Origin: Mycobacterium parmense
Lineage (GTDB): Bacteria; Actinomycetota; Actinomycetes; Mycobacteriales; Mycobacteriaceae
NCBI RefSeq assembly: GCF_010730575.1
Contig: NZ_AP022614.1
Span: 3,224,001-3,288,000 of the forward strand
Direction: 5' to 3'
Length of the DNA: 64,000 bases
Shown: piece after piece, positions 6,969 through 17,799 of the stretch
Numbering within the stretch: the stretch's first letter is position 1
Layout of the letters: each line of letters starts with the position of its first letter
Notes under the pieces: generated by a model
Databases searched by the model: none
Told to the model about the DNA's origin: nothing
What the model saw: only the letters and a program-made list of their open reading frames with translations
Program-made: the position numbers and the translations under genes

Positions 6969-9361
6969 TCGACGAAGAATGCTTCCCCGTTGATCCGTGG
7001 CACTTTCGCGAGACGAAGCTCGACCTGAACCTGCTGGCCCAGACGGAGTCGCTCTTCGCGCTGGCCAACGGGCACATCGGGTTGCGCGGCAACCTCGACG
7101 AGGGAGAGCCCTACGGCCTGCCGGGCACGTACCTGAACTCCTTCTACGAGATCCGGCCGCTGCCCTACGCCGAGGCCGGCTACGGCTACCCCGAGGCCGG
7201 CCAGACGATCGTCGACGTCACCAACGGCAAGATCATCAGGCTGCTGGTCGAGGACGAGCCGTTCGACGTCCGCTACGGCGAATTGATCGGGCACGAACGG
7301 GATCTGGATCTGCGCGCCGGCACCCTGACGCGGCTCGCACACTGGCGGTCACCCGCCGGCAAGGAAGTCAAGGTGGTGTCCACCCGGCTGGTGTCGCTGG
7401 CCCAGCGCGGCGTCGCGGCCATCGAGTACGTCGTCGAAGCGGTCGGCGAGTTCGTGCGAGTGACGGTGCAGTCGGAACTGGTCACCAACGAGGACCAGCC
7501 GCAGACCTCGGGAGACCCGCGGGTATCGGCCATCCTGGAGAACCCGCTCGAGGAAGTCGACCACGAAAACACCGACACGGGTGCACTTCTCATGCACCGG
7601 ACCCGTAGCAGCGCGCTGATGATGGCCGCCGGCATGGACCACGAGGTCGACGTTCCGGGGCGCGTCGAAGTGACCACCGACGCGCGCGCCGACCTCGCGC
7701 GGACCACCATCATCTGCGGGTTGCGCGCCGGGCAGAAGCTGCGCATCGTCAAGTACATCGCCTACGGCTGGTCGAGCATGCGGTCGCGTCCGGCGCTGCG
7801 CGACCAGGTCGCCGCCGCGTTACACAGCGCGCGCTACAGCGGGTGGCAGGGCCTGGTGGATTCGCAGCGGGCCTACCTCGACGACTTCTGGGACAGCGCC
7901 GACGTCGAGGTCGAGGGCGACCCGGAATCCCAACAGGCAGTGCGTTTCGGGTTGTTCCACCTGCTGCAGGCCAGCGCGCGCGCCGAACGCCGCGCGCTTC
8001 CGGCCAAGGGGCTCACCGGAACCGGCTACGACGGGCACGCCTTCTGGGACACCGAGGGTTACGTGCTGCCCGTGCTCACCTACACCGCGCCGCACGCGGT
8101 CGCCGACGCGCTGCGGTGGCGGGCGTCGACCCTGGACCTCGCCAAGGAGCGGGCGACCGAGCTCGGCCTCGAAGGCGCCAGCTTTCCGTGGCGCACCATC
8201 CGCGGTCAGGAGTGCTCGGCCTACTGGCCGGCCGGCACGGCCGCCTTCCACATCAACGCCGACATCGCGATGGCCTTCGAGAGGTATCGCGTGGTCACCG
8301 GTGACGATTCGCTGGAGGCCGACTGCGGCCTCGCGGTGCTGATCGAGACCGCCCGGCTGTGGCTCTCGCTCGGGCACCACGACCGCCACGGCGTCTGGCA
8401 CCTCGACGGCGTCACGGGCCCCGACGAATACACGGCCATAGTCCGCGACAACGTGTTCACGAACCTGATGGCCGCGCACAACCTGCACGTCGCCGCCGAC
8501 GCGTGCGTTCGCCACCCCGAGGCGGCCAAGTCGATGGGTGTCACCACCGAGGAGACCGCGGCGTGGCGCGACGCGGCCGACGCCGTCAACGTCCCCTTCG
8601 ACGAGGGGCTGGGCGTCCATCAGCAGTGCGAGGGGTTCACGACGTTCGCGGAGTGGGACTTCGAGCGCAACACCACCTACCCGCTGCTCCTGCACGAGGC
8701 CTACGTGCGCCTCTACCCCGCCCAGGTGATCAAGCAGGCCGACCTCGTGCTGGCCATGCAGTGGCAAAGCCATGCGTTCACGCCCGAACAGAAGGCCCGC
8801 AACGTCGACTACTACGAGCGGCGCATGGTGCGCGACTCGTCGCTGTCGGCGTGCACCCAGGCGGTGATGTGCGCCGAGGTCGGCCACCTGGAACTGGCCC
8901 ACGACTACGCCTACGAAGCCGCCCTGATCGACCTGCGCGACCTGCACCACAACACGCGCGACGGACTGCACATGGCCTCGCTGGCCGGCGCCTGGACCGC
9001 GCTGGTGGGCGGTTTCGGCGGCCTGCGCGACGACGAGGGCATCATTGCGCTGGATCCTCAACTGCCCGAGGGCATATCGCGACTGCGGTTCCGACTGCGG
9101 TGGCGCGACTTCCGGCTGACCGTCGACGTCAACCACTCCGACGTCACCTACACCGTGCGCGACGGGCCCGGCGGCCAGCTGACCATCCGGCATGCCGGTG
9201 ACGAGTTGGTGCTCGACACCGAGTCGCCGACCACCGTCGCGATCCAGCCGCGCAAGCCGCTGCTGTCGGCGCCACAACAGCCGCCGGGCCGCGAACCGCT
9301 GCGCCGCCGCAGCCTGACAGCACTCAGTGAGGCTGCACCAACCGCTGCACCTCCGCGCTGA
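6965..9361 (+). CDS. Glycoside hydrolase family 65 protein (disaccharide phosphorylase-like)
   Basis: The protein is 798 aa, about the length of M. tuberculosis Rv3401. It has an N-terminal beta-sandwich (ending near residue 300), an (alpha/alpha)6 barrel and a C-terminal beta sheet. Family landmarks are [25 protein letters not shown] and [19 protein letters not shown], where the glutamate of PDEY is the GH65 general acid. GH65 members include trehalose, maltose and kojibiose phosphorylases and some hydrolases; which activity applies here is not visible. Coupling to a beta-phosphoglucomutase-like gene favours an inverting phosphorylase. The C-terminal 35 residues are proline/alanine-rich, and the end overlaps the convergent TetR gene by 38 bp. 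Confidence 0.9.
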   Translation: MIDEECFPVDPWHFRETKLDLNLLAQTESLFALANGHIGLRGNLDEGEPYGLPGTYLNSFYEIRPLPYAEAGYGYPEAGQTIVDVTNGKIIRLLVEDEPFDVRYGELIGHERDLDLRAGTLTRLAHWRSPAGKEVKVVSTRLVSLAQRGVAAIEYVVEAVGEFVRVTVQSELVTNEDQPQTSGDPRVSAILENPLEEVDHENTDTGALLMHRTRSSALMMAAGMDHEVDVPGRVEVTTDARADLARTTIICGLRAGQKLRIVKYIAYGWSSMRSRPALRDQVAAALHSARYSGWQGLVDSQRAYLDDFWDSADVEVEGDPESQQAVRFGLFHLLQASARAERRALPAKGLTGTGYDGHAFWDTEGYVLPVLTYTAPHAVADALRWRASTLDLAKERATELGLEGASFPWRTIRGQECSAYWPAGTAAFHINADIAMAFERYRVVTGDDSLEADCGLAVLIETARLWLSLGHHDRHGVWHLDGVTGPDEYTAIVRDNVFTNLMAAHNLHVAADACVRHPEAAKSMGVTTEETAAWRDAADAVNVPFDEGLGVHQQCEGFTTFAEWDFERNTTYPLLLHEAYVRLYPAQVIKQADLVLAMQWQSHAFTPEQKARNVDYYERRMVRDSSLSACTQAVMCAEVGHLELAHDYAYEAALIDLRDLHHNTRDGLHMASLAGAWTALVGGFGGLRDDEGIIALDPQLPEGISRLRFRLRWRDFRLTVDVNHSDVTYTVRDGPGGQLTIRHAGDELVLDTESPTTVAIQPRKPLLSAPQQPPGREPLRRRSLTALSEAAPTAAPPR

Positions 9362-9902
9362 CCGCCTCCCCCAGCTCCGCGTCCGCCATGTCCTCCAGGC
9401 CGGCCGCCGAACGTAGGAACGGGGCAAAGAGCCGCCAACCCAGCTGCAGCGCAAAGGCGTTCGCGACGGCCAGCCGGGCGCTGCGGTCGTCGTCATGCAT
9501 TGGGCGTACGCGGTCGAAGAGCTGGGAGGCGCCGGGGAACCGCGACTGCAGCTTCCCCGCGGGGTAGCCGTCGAGCAAGGTTCGGGCCATCACACGCATG
9601 TGCCGGTCGAGCGCCCGCTCGACCTCCGCGGCCGACGGATCGGTCTGCAGCAGCGCGGTGGTCGTCGCCCCCAGGTGGTCCAGCACCGCGCCGACCAGCT
9701 GCTCCTTGGTGCCGAAGTGACGAAAGACCAACCCGTGGTTGACCTTTGAGCGCGCGGCGATGTCGCGAATGGATGTCGCGGCGGGGCCGCGCTCGGCGAA
9801 CAACTCGGTGGCGGCCTCGAGGACCGCGGCGGCTACCGCCTCCCGTCCGACGGGGGCGGCGCGGCCGGCGGGTGACTTCGGTGTTGCCGAACGTGTAGTC
9901 AT
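9324..9902 (-). CDS. TetR-family repressor (Rv3405c-like) of the adjacent dioxygenase
   Basis: This 192-aa protein has an N-terminal helix-turn-helix (ELFAERGPAATSIRDIAARSKVNHGLVFRHFGTKEQL) near residues 35-72. The C-terminal ligand domain contains AVANAFALQLGWRLFAPFLRSAAGL. The ATG at 9902 sits inside one of two identical palindromes that fill the divergent gap to the dioxygenase. This suggests direct autorepression and repression of the neighbour. It converges on and overlaps the GH65 gene by 38 bp at its 3' end. The inducing ligand is unknown. Confidence 0.9.
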   Translation of the reverse strand: MTTRSATPKSPAGRAAPVGREAVAAAVLEAATELFAERGPAATSIRDIAARSKVNHGLVFRHFGTKEQLVGAVLDHLGATTTALLQTDPSAAEVERALDRHMRVMARTLLDGYPAGKLQSRFPGASQLFDRVRPMHDDDRSARLAVANAFALQLGWRLFAPFLRSAAGLEDMADAELGEAVSAEVQRLVQPH

Positions 9903-9939
9903 GTGACTACACTAGCCGATATCGTAGTCGATTGACTAC
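9895..9939. promoter_or_regulatory. Twin TetR operators, GTAGTC-N4-GACTAC
   Basis: Two perfect inverted repeats share identical 6-bp arms and 4-bp spacers: GTAGTCATGTGACTAC at 9895-9910 and GTAGTCGATTGACTAC at 9924-9939. Their centres are 29 bp apart, almost three helical turns, so two dimers could sit on one DNA face. The first overlaps the tetR start codon and the second lies 28 bp upstream of the dioxygenase ATG. These are very probably the binding sites of the TetR protein encoded next to them. Confidence 0.85.
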
Positions 9940-9966
9940 ACCAAGAATCACCCGAAGGACCATGCC

Positions 9967-10869
9967 ATGACAGACTCGATCACCGTCACCAAGCTCGGCA
10001 GCCACATCGGCGCCCGCGTCGACGGGGTGCGCCTCGGTGGCGACCTCGACGCCGCCACCGTCGAGGGAATCCGCCAGGCGCTGCTGGCACACAAGGTGAT
10101 CTTCTTCCGGGACCAGCGCCACCTCGACGACCAGCAGCAACTGGCCTTCGCCGGCCTCCTCGGCACCCCGATCGGCCACCCGGCCGCCTCGGTCCTGTCC
10201 GCCGAGAACGCCCCGATCATCACCCCGATCAACTCCGAGTACGGCAAGGCCACCCGCTGGCACACCGACGTCACGTTCGCGGCCAACTACCCGGCGGCCT
10301 CGATCCTGCGGGCGGTCACCCTGCCCACCTACGGCGGTTCGACGCTGTGGGCGTCCACCGCCGCGGCCTACGCGCAGCTGCCCGAGCCCCTCAAGCAGCT
10401 GGTCGAGAACCTGTGGGCGCTGCACAGCAACCGCTTCGACTACATCACCGAAGAGGCCCAGGCCGCCATGAACGACGCGCAGAAGGCTTTCCGGCAAGCC
10501 TTCGAGAAGCGCGAATTCCGCACCGAGCACCCCGTCGTGCGGGTGCACCCGGAGACCGGTGAGCGAACCCTGCTGGCTGGAGACTTCGTCCGCAACTTCG
10601 TCGGCCTGGACAGCTACGAGTCGACAGTGCTGCTCGACCTGTTGCAGCGGCGAATCACGGCCCCCGAGAACACCGTTCGCTGGGCGTGGGAGGCGGGCGA
10701 CGTCGCGATCTGGGACAACCGGGCCACGCAGCACCGAGCCGTCGACGACTACGACAACCAGCCCCGGCTGATGCACCGCGTCACGCTGATGGGCGACGTT
10801 CCGGTGGACGTTCACGGCGAGCGCAGCCGGGTGGTCAGCGGCGCCCCCCTCGAGGCGATCGCGAGCTAG
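9967..10869 (+). CDS. TauD/TfdA-family Fe(II)/2-oxoglutarate dioxygenase (alkylsulfatase-like)
   Basis: The protein is 300 aa. The iron facial triad is visible as H99-x-D101 in RWHTDVTF and a distal histidine in [11 protein letters not shown]; an arginine in [10 protein letters not shown] would bind 2-oxoglutarate. Overall it matches the M. tuberculosis Rv3406 and AtsK alkylsulfatase group, which oxidatively cleave alkyl sulfate esters to release sulfate. It is divergent from a TetR repressor with two operators upstream, so expression is probably inducible. The last codons and the TAG stop lie within the first unit of the downstream 56-bp tandem array. Confidence 0.9.
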   Translation: MTDSITVTKLGSHIGARVDGVRLGGDLDAATVEGIRQALLAHKVIFFRDQRHLDDQQQLAFAGLLGTPIGHPAASVLSAENAPIITPINSEYGKATRWHTDVTFAANYPAASILRAVTLPTYGGSTLWASTAAAYAQLPEPLKQLVENLWALHSNRFDYITEEAQAAMNDAQKAFRQAFEKREFRTEHPVVRVHPETGERTLLAGDFVRNFVGLDSYESTVLLDLLQRRITAPENTVRWAWEAGDVAIWDNRATQHRAVDDYDNQPRLMHRVTLMGDVPVDVHGERSRVVSGAPLEAIAS

Positions 10870-11123
10870 GCGCAGCCGAGCGAAGCGGGTCGCCGACCGA
10901 CAACCCAGCGGCGATCGCGAGCTAGGCGCAGCCGAGCGAAGCGGGTCGCCGACCGACAACCCAGCGGCGATCGCGAGCTAGGCGCAGCCGAGCGAAGCGG
11001 GTCGCCGACCGACAACCCAGCGGCGATCGCGAGCTAGGCGCAGCCGAGCGAAGCGGGTCGCCGACCGACAACCCAGCGGCGATCGCGAGCTAGGCGCAGC
11101 CGAGCGAAGCGGGTCGCCGACCG
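10854..11123. repeat. 56-bp tandem repeat array (MIRU/VNTR-like), about 4.8 copies
   Basis: A 56-bp unit starting GGCGATCGCGAGCTAGGCGC and including CCGAGCGAAGCGGGTCGCCG recurs essentially without change. The landmark GCTAGG falls at 10865, 10921, 10977, 11033 and 11089. The array begins inside the end of the dioxygenase gene, supplies its TAG stop, and stops 1 bp before the stop codon of the convergent choD-like gene. Unit identity implies recent slippage, so copy number probably varies between strains. The period is not a multiple of three. No CRISPR-like spacer variation is present. Confidence 0.95.
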
Positions 11124-11124
11124 G

Positions 11125-12861
11125 TCAGCCTGCGTGGCTGACCGGGTCGATCGGCAACCATCGCAACGCGCCCGGAGCATCGGCGGGCACCACCGGTTGC
11201 TTCGGCGCTATCGGCTCCATCCGCCGGTAGGCGTCGCCCTGTAGCGGCCGCTCGTCGTTCTCACCCTTGTTCGGCCAGAGCGACGCGGCGCGCTCGGCCT
11301 GCGCGGTGATGGACAGCGACGGGTTCACCCCGAGGTTCGCCGAGATCGCCGCGCCGTCCACCACGTACAGCGTCGGGTAGTTGTAGACCCGGTGGTAGGG
11401 GTCGATGACCCCGCGCTCGGGGCTGTCGCTGATCGCCGCGCCCCCCAGGAAGTGCGCGGTGAGCGGGATGTTGAACAGCTCGCCCCAGGTGCCACCGGCC
11501 ACGCCGTCGATCTTGGCGGCGATGCGGCGCGTGACCTCGTTGCCCACCGGGTTCCAGGCGGGGTTGGGGTCGCCGTGGCCCTGTTTGCTGGTGTACCAGC
11601 GGATGCCGAGCTTGCCGCGCTTGGTGTAGGTGGTGATCGAATTGTCCAGGTGCTGCATCACCAGCGCGATCATCGTGCGCTCGCTCCACTGGCGGGGGTT
11701 GAGCAGCCGCAGCATGCGGCGGGGGTCCTCGCCGGCCTGCTCCAGGAGTTGGCGCCACCGTGGGACGTCGGTGCCGCCGGGACCCGTGCCGTCGGTCATC
11801 AGCGTCTGCAGCAGCCCCATCGCGTTGGAGCCCTTGCCGTAGCGGCACGGTTCGACGTGGGTGTCCGACGTCGGGTGGATCGAGGACGTGATCGCGACCC
11901 CGTGGGTCAGGTCGAGATTGGGGTCGACCTCCAGCTTGCCGGCGCCGACGATCGACTCGGAGTTGGTGCGCGTCAGCACGCCCAGCTGCTTGGAAAGCCG
12001 CGGCAGCACGCCCTTGTCGCGCATCTTGAACATCAGGTGCTGGGTCCCCCAGGTGCCGGCGGCCAGCACCAGGTACGACGCGGTGAAGGTGCGCCGATCG
12101 CGGCGCAGCCAGCTGCCGGTGCGCACGGCGCGAACCTCCCAGAGCCCGTCGGAGCGCTGCCGGAAGCCCTTGACGGTTGTCATCGGAATCACTTGCGCCC
12201 CAGCGGATTCGGCGAGGCCCAAGTAGTTCTTCACCAGGGTGTTCTTGGCCCCGTAGCGGCAGCCGGTCATGCAGGACCCGCATTCCAAACAGCCCGTCCG
12301 CGCCGGACCCGCGCCCCCGAAGAACGGGTCGGGCACCGTCTCGCCGGGCTTCTTGGTGCCGTCGGGCCCGAAGAAAACCCCGACCGGGGTCGGCACGAAC
12401 GTGTCACCGCACCCCATGTCGTCGGCGACCTCTTTGAGGACGCGATCGGCGTCGGTGAACGTCGGATTCTGCACCACGCCGAGCATCCGTTGCGCCTGGT
12501 CGTAGTGGGGCATCAGCTCGTCGCGCCAGTCGGTGATGTGTGCCCACTGCCGGTCGGCGAAGAACGGCTCCGGCGGCACGTACAGGGTGTTGGCGTAGTT
12601 CAGCGACCCGCCGCCCACTCCCGCGCCGGCCAGGATCAGCACGTTCTTCAGCGGGTGGATGCGCTGGATGCCGTAGCAGCCCAGCCTCGGCGCCCACAGG
12701 AACTTCCGCAGGTTCCAGGATGTCTCGGCGAACTCCTCGTCGGCGAAGCGGCGACCGGCTTCCAGAACGCCTACGCGATAACCCTTTTCCGTCAGCCGCA
12801 ACGCGGTGACGCTGCCCCCGAATCCCGAACCGATGATCAGGACGTCGTAATCCGGCTTCAT
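11125..12861 (-). CDS. choD: GMC-family flavoprotein, cholesterol oxidase-like ChoD
   Basis: The 578-aa protein begins with an FAD-binding dinucleotide motif, YDVLIIGSGFGGSVTALRL, then VLEAGRRF. The GMC signature GAGVGGGSLNYANTLY lies near residue 82, and a cysteine-rich stretch, CLECGSCMTGC, lies near residue 190. The C-terminal VVDGAAISANLGVNPSLSITA is the second GMC signature. It corresponds to M. tuberculosis Rv3409c (choD). Whether it oxidises cholesterol itself or another sterol or hydroxyl substrate is debated for this protein. It lies downstream of guaB3 with 127 bp holding twin palindromes, so it may have its own promoter. Confidence 0.9.
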   Translation of the reverse strand: MKPDYDVLIIGSGFGGSVTALRLTEKGYRVGVLEAGRRFADEEFAETSWNLRKFLWAPRLGCYGIQRIHPLKNVLILAGAGVGGGSLNYANTLYVPPEPFFADRQWAHITDWRDELMPHYDQAQRMLGVVQNPTFTDADRVLKEVADDMGCGDTFVPTPVGVFFGPDGTKKPGETVPDPFFGGAGPARTGCLECGSCMTGCRYGAKNTLVKNYLGLAESAGAQVIPMTTVKGFRQRSDGLWEVRAVRTGSWLRRDRRTFTASYLVLAAGTWGTQHLMFKMRDKGVLPRLSKQLGVLTRTNSESIVGAGKLEVDPNLDLTHGVAITSSIHPTSDTHVEPCRYGKGSNAMGLLQTLMTDGTGPGGTDVPRWRQLLEQAGEDPRRMLRLLNPRQWSERTMIALVMQHLDNSITTYTKRGKLGIRWYTSKQGHGDPNPAWNPVGNEVTRRIAAKIDGVAGGTWGELFNIPLTAHFLGGAAISDSPERGVIDPYHRVYNYPTLYVVDGAAISANLGVNPSLSITAQAERAASLWPNKGENDERPLQGDAYRRMEPIAPKQPVVPADAPGALRWLPIDPVSHAG

Positions 12862-12917
12862 CGCACCAGTATGGCCTTACCCGTCGGTAATAAACCAGCG
12901 GCCCGGCCGGCCACGAG

Positions 12918-12965
12918 TGTGCGGCCAGCCGCACACCGGGGCCCGAGTGTGCGGCCAGCCGCACA
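12918..12965. repeat. Two tandem copies of an 18-bp palindrome upstream of choD
   Basis: TGTGCGGCCAGCCGCACA occurs at 12918-12935 and again at 12948-12965, exactly 30 bp apart. Each has 8-bp arms around CA. They sit between the guaB3 stop and the choD start, both on the minus strand. They could be operators of choD or stem-loops ending guaB3 transcription; the sequence does not decide. Confidence 0.75.
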
Positions 12966-12988
12966 TTGGGGCCCGGGACGCGCCAAAC

Positions 12989-14116
12989 CTAGCTTCCGAC
13001 GGTCAGGCCGACCTTCTGGAACTCCTTGAGGTCGCAATAACCGGCCTTGGCCATCGACCGGCGCAGGCCGCCAACCAGGTTGAGGCTGCCGAACGGGTCG
13101 TCGGAGGGCCCGTTGAGTACCTGATCGAGTGACGGGCGTTCAGCGACGGCGATCTGCAACAGCGCGCCACGCGGCAACGAGGGGTGCGCCGCGGCCGCCG
13201 GCCAGAACCAGCCACCGCCGAGCGCCTCCGCGGATTCGGCCAGTGGCGTGCCCAGCACCACCGCGTCGGCGCCACAGGCGATGGCCTTGGCCAGCTCGCC
13301 GGAGGTGTGGATGTCGCCGTCGGCCAGCACGTGCACGTACCGGCCGCCCGTCTCGTCCAGGTACTCACGGCGCGCGGCCGCGGCGTCGGCGATCGCCGTG
13401 GCCATCGGCACGCTGATGCCCAAAACCTCGTCGGAGGTGGTCACGCCCCGGGTGGAGCCGTAGCCGACGATGACGCCCGCCGCGCCGGTGCGCATCAGGT
13501 GCAGCGCGGTGCGGTGGTCGAGCACGCCGCCGGCGACCACCGGGATGTCCAACTCGGCGATGAACGTCTTCAGGTTCAGCGGCTCACCGTCGCTGGCGAC
13601 CCTCTCGGCGGAGACGATGGTGCCCTGGATGACGAGCAGGTCGATCCCGGCCTGCAACAGCACCGGCGTCAGCGCCTGCGCGTTCTGCGGGCTGACCCGC
13701 ACCGCGGTGGTCACCCCGGCCTCGCGGATTCGCGCGACCGCGGAGCCCAGCAGGTCCGGGTCCAGCGGTGCCGCGTGCAACTCCTGCAACAGCCGGATCG
13801 CCGCCGAGGGTTCGGGCTCCTTGCTCGCGGCCTCGACCAGTTGGGCGACCTTGGCCTGCACGTCGGCGTGCCGGCCGATCAGCCCCTCGCCGTTGAGCAC
13901 CCCGAGGCCGCCGAGCCGCCCGAGTTCGATGGCGAACTCCGGCGACACCAGGGCGTCGGTCGGATGGGCCACCACCGGGATCTCGAACCGGTAAGCGTCC
14001 AGCTGCCAGGCGGTCGACACATCCTGCGACGAGCGCGTGCGCCGCGAGGGAACGATGCTGACTTCGCTGAGTTCGTACGTGCGACGGGCGTTGCGGCCCA
14101 TCCCGATTTCGACCAT
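12989..14116 (-). CDS. guaB3: GuaB3-family IMP dehydrogenase-related protein
   Basis: This 375-aa (beta/alpha)8 barrel protein of the IMPDH/GMP-reductase superfamily lacks the CBS insert seen in GuaB2. Visible elements are SRRTRSSQDVSTAWQLD near the start, VVAHPTDALVSPEFA and the phosphate-binding segment GGVLDHRTALHLMRTGAAGV. It starts 7 bp after guaB2 on the same strand, so they form an operon as in M. tuberculosis (Rv3410c-Rv3411c). The exact reaction of GuaB3 in mycobacteria is not settled; GuaB2 is the essential IMP dehydrogenase. Confidence 0.92.
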   Translation of the reverse strand: MVEIGMGRNARRTYELSEVSIVPSRRTRSSQDVSTAWQLDAYRFEIPVVAHPTDALVSPEFAIELGRLGGLGVLNGEGLIGRHADVQAKVAQLVEAASKEPEPSAAIRLLQELHAAPLDPDLLGSAVARIREAGVTTAVRVSPQNAQALTPVLLQAGIDLLVIQGTIVSAERVASDGEPLNLKTFIAELDIPVVAGGVLDHRTALHLMRTGAAGVIVGYGSTRGVTTSDEVLGISVPMATAIADAAAARREYLDETGGRYVHVLADGDIHTSGELAKAIACGADAVVLGTPLAESAEALGGGWFWPAAAAHPSLPRGALLQIAVAERPSLDQVLNGPSDDPFGSLNLVGGLRRSMAKAGYCDLKEFQKVGLTVGS

Positions 14117-14123
14117 GTCCGCC

Positions 14124-15773
<1,650 letters not shown>

Positions 15774-15907
15774 CTATCGGCTCGCGGCCCCCCGGCGACG
15801 CTTGCTCGGGCGTGCCGCGAGCGGCAACCGCCACGGCCCGGACCACACGGGATGGCAGGTATGTCCCTGCTGGCGAAATCCCCGCCCGGCTGCGTAGGCT
15901 AGGGGAC

Positions 15908-16318
15908 GTGCGCGACCACCTCCCGCCGGGTTTGCCGCCCGACCCGTTCGCAGACGACCCCTGTGACCCGTCGGCGGCGCTGGACGCCGTAGAGCCGGGC
16001 CAGCCGCTCGATCAGCAAGAGCGCATGGCGGTCGAGGCCGACCTGGCCGATCTGGCCGTGTACGAGGCCTTGCTGGCCAACCGCGGCATCCGCGGACTCG
16101 TGGTGTGCTGCGACGAATGCCAGCAGGACCACTATCACGACTGGGACATGCTGCGCGCCAACCTGCTGCAGCTGTTGATCGACGGTACCGTCCGTCCGCA
16201 CGAGCCCGCCTACGACCCGGAGCCCGACGCCTACGTGACGTGGGACTACTGCCGGGGCTACGCCGACGCCTCGCTGAACGAGGCGACATCCGACGCGGAC
16301 GGATTTCACCGGCGCTGA
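15908..16318 (+). CDS. DUF5319 family conserved protein (Rv3412-like)
   Basis: This 136-aa acidic protein (MRDHLPPGLPPDPFADDP at the start) contains CCDECQQDHYHDWDMLRANLLQLL and a C-terminal YVTWDYCRGYADA. The cysteine/histidine cluster CCDEC-QQDHYHD could bind metal, but no function is established for the family. GTG 15908 is preferred because AGGGG sits just upstream and the family begins here. It is conserved next to guaB2 and sigD across mycobacteria and converges on the anti-sigma gene with a 28-bp gap. Confidence 0.88.
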   Translation: MRDHLPPGLPPDPFADDPCDPSAALDAVEPGQPLDQQERMAVEADLADLAVYEALLANRGIRGLVVCCDECQQDHYHDWDMLRANLLQLLIDGTVRPHEPAYDPEPDAYVTWDYCRGYADASLNEATSDADGFHRR

Positions 16319-16346
16319 GCGCGCCTTTCACCGAAAAAGCTTCCGG

Positions 16347-17150
16347 TCAGGGCGTGCCGCTGGGTGCGTCCGCGGGTGGCACCGTCGTGTGCGGGTGATG
16401 CCGGTGCCGCCCCGACGACGGGGTGGTCGACGGCGTGGCCGGCAAGGACGGCGCCGGGCTCTGCGATTCGCCGGGAGCCGGTTGGCTCGGCGGCACCGCG
16501 GTGGTGGCGGCCGGAAGCGGGCCGGCGGGGCCCGGCGAGACGGCCGGCGCGGGCAGCGTCGCATTCGGGTTGCGCGACTGCACCCGGGTGTTGAGCAGGT
16601 TCACCTGATCCATCAGGTCGTGTTTGCCGGCGCCGTCGTCCATCGACTGCACGGTGGAACTCACCTCGGCGAGCTGATTGTGCGCCTGGTCCCACTGCCC
16701 TTCGTCGATCATTTGCTGGACCTTGGCCAGCTCGGCCTTGGCCGACAGCTCGATGTGACTGTCGTTGACCCGCGGCTGGTCGAAGAACATGGCGTGCAGG
16801 CCGTACAGGGTGTCGCCCGGACGGGCCTCGACGACCATGGCGCCGAAGCCGCTCAGCATCAGCAGCGCAGCGGCGACGGATCCGATCGTCGCCAGGCCGC
16901 GGCGCCCGTGCCGGCGCTCCGCGAGTCCCGTGCGCAGGGCTTCGATGGCCTGTTCCGGCGAGACCAGGGCGCTGGCCGGTGGCCACCTCAGGTCGTCGCG
17001 CCAGTCCTCCAGCAGGGCGGCCAGCGCATCGTCGTCACGGTCGTCGAGCTCGACCGGGCGGCGCGCGGCCAGCGCGTCGACGAGCAGGTCGGTGCGGGCC
17101 ACCTCGTCCAGGGCCGGCTGGTCGCCGAGGGCGTATCCGAATTCAGGCAT
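16347..17150 (-). CDS. rsdA: Anti-sigma-D factor RsdA
   Basis: This 267-aa membrane protein has a cytoplasmic N-terminal part (FGYALGDQPALDEVARTDLLVDALAARRP) that would bind SigD and a single membrane helix near residues 92-110 (ATIGSVAAALLMLSGFGAMVV). The extracytoplasmic tail is long and Pro/Ala/Ser-rich. It corresponds to Rv3413c. ATG 17150 is chosen; a GTG two codons earlier is possible. The gene overlaps the end of sigD by 8 bp, the usual sigma/anti-sigma coupling. Release of SigD is expected to require regulated proteolysis of this protein, as known for the family. Confidence 0.88.
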   Translation of the reverse strand: MPEFGYALGDQPALDEVARTDLLVDALAARRPVELDDRDDDALAALLEDWRDDLRWPPASALVSPEQAIEALRTGLAERRHGRRGLATIGSVAAALLMLSGFGAMVVEARPGDTLYGLHAMFFDQPRVNDSHIELSAKAELAKVQQMIDEGQWDQAHNQLAEVSSTVQSMDDGAGKHDLMDQVNLLNTRVQSRNPNATLPAPAVSPGPAGPLPAATTAVPPSQPAPGESQSPAPSLPATPSTTPSSGRHRHHPHTTVPPADAPSGTP

Positions 17151-17718
17151 AGTCACCCGCCGCGACGATCTCGGACTTGAGCCGCGACAGCGCGCGGTGC
17201 TGCGCCACCCGGACCGCGCCGGTGGTGCTGCCGACCGCGGCGGCCGTCTCCTCGGCGGACAGGCCGACCACCACGCGCAGGATCAGGATCTCGCGCTGCT
17301 TGGCAGGCAGGATTTCCAGCAGGTCGCTCATCCTGCTCACGGATTCGGCCTCGATGGCCCGCTGTTCCGGGCCGGCTTCGCGCGACCAGCGCTCCGGCAC
17401 CGACTCGGCGGGGTAGGCGAGATCGCGCCCGGCGGCCCGGTGGGCGTCCGCGACCTTGTGGGCCGCGATGCCGTAGAGGAACGCCAGGAACGGCCGCCCG
17501 CGGTCCCGGTAGCGCGGCAGCGCGGTGATGGTGGCCAAGCACACCTCCTGTGCCACGTCGTCGGCTGACAGGCCACCCCGCTCGACGGTGCCGACTCGCG
17601 CCCGGCAATATCGCACGACAATCGGGCGGATGGTCTCCAGCACCTCCCGTAATGCGTTGCTGTCCCCCGTCACGGCCTGCGCGACCGCAGCGTCGAGACG
17701 TTCTCCTTGAAGTGTCAT
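17143..17718 (-). CDS. sigD: ECF RNA polymerase sigma factor SigD
   Basis: The protein is 191 aa. Region 2 (DDVAQEVCLATITALPRYRDRGRPFLAFLYGIAAHKVADA) binds core polymerase and the -10 element. Region 4 (LPAKQREILILRVVVGLSAEETAAAVGSTTGAVRVAQHRALSRLK) is the -35-binding helix-turn-helix. It is held inactive by the RsdA protein encoded immediately downstream with overlap. M. tuberculosis SigD (Rv3414c) is associated with nutrient-limitation responses. The ATG at 17718 gives a protein slightly shorter than the annotated M. tuberculosis one, and an upstream start is not ruled out. Confidence 0.93.
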   Translation of the reverse strand: MTLQGERLDAAVAQAVTGDSNALREVLETIRPIVVRYCRARVGTVERGGLSADDVAQEVCLATITALPRYRDRGRPFLAFLYGIAAHKVADAHRAAGRDLAYPAESVPERWSREAGPEQRAIEAESVSRMSDLLEILPAKQREILILRVVVGLSAEETAAAVGSTTGAVRVAQHRALSRLKSEIVAAGDYA

Positions 17719-17799
17719 CGACGGCGGTCTCTCCCACGTTACGAAGCGGGCACATCGCGGGGCTATCTAACGCACTGACAATAAGGCCTGAAGACCGTT

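Noticed and set aside
7820..9496. 558-aa open frame antisense to the GH65 gene
   Set aside because: Codon-position GC bias in this genome keeps antisense frames open. The translation is Val/Gly/Arg/Gln-rich without motifs, and the GH65 frame carries all family signatures.
10854..11123. CRISPR array
   Set aside because: The repeat units are contiguous 56-bp copies with no variable spacers, and no cas genes are nearby.
16311..16325. Terminator hairpin GGCGC-TGAGC-GCGCC after the DUF5319 gene
   Set aside because: The stem is only 5 bp and overlaps the stop codon; too weak in this GC-rich sequence to list as a feature.
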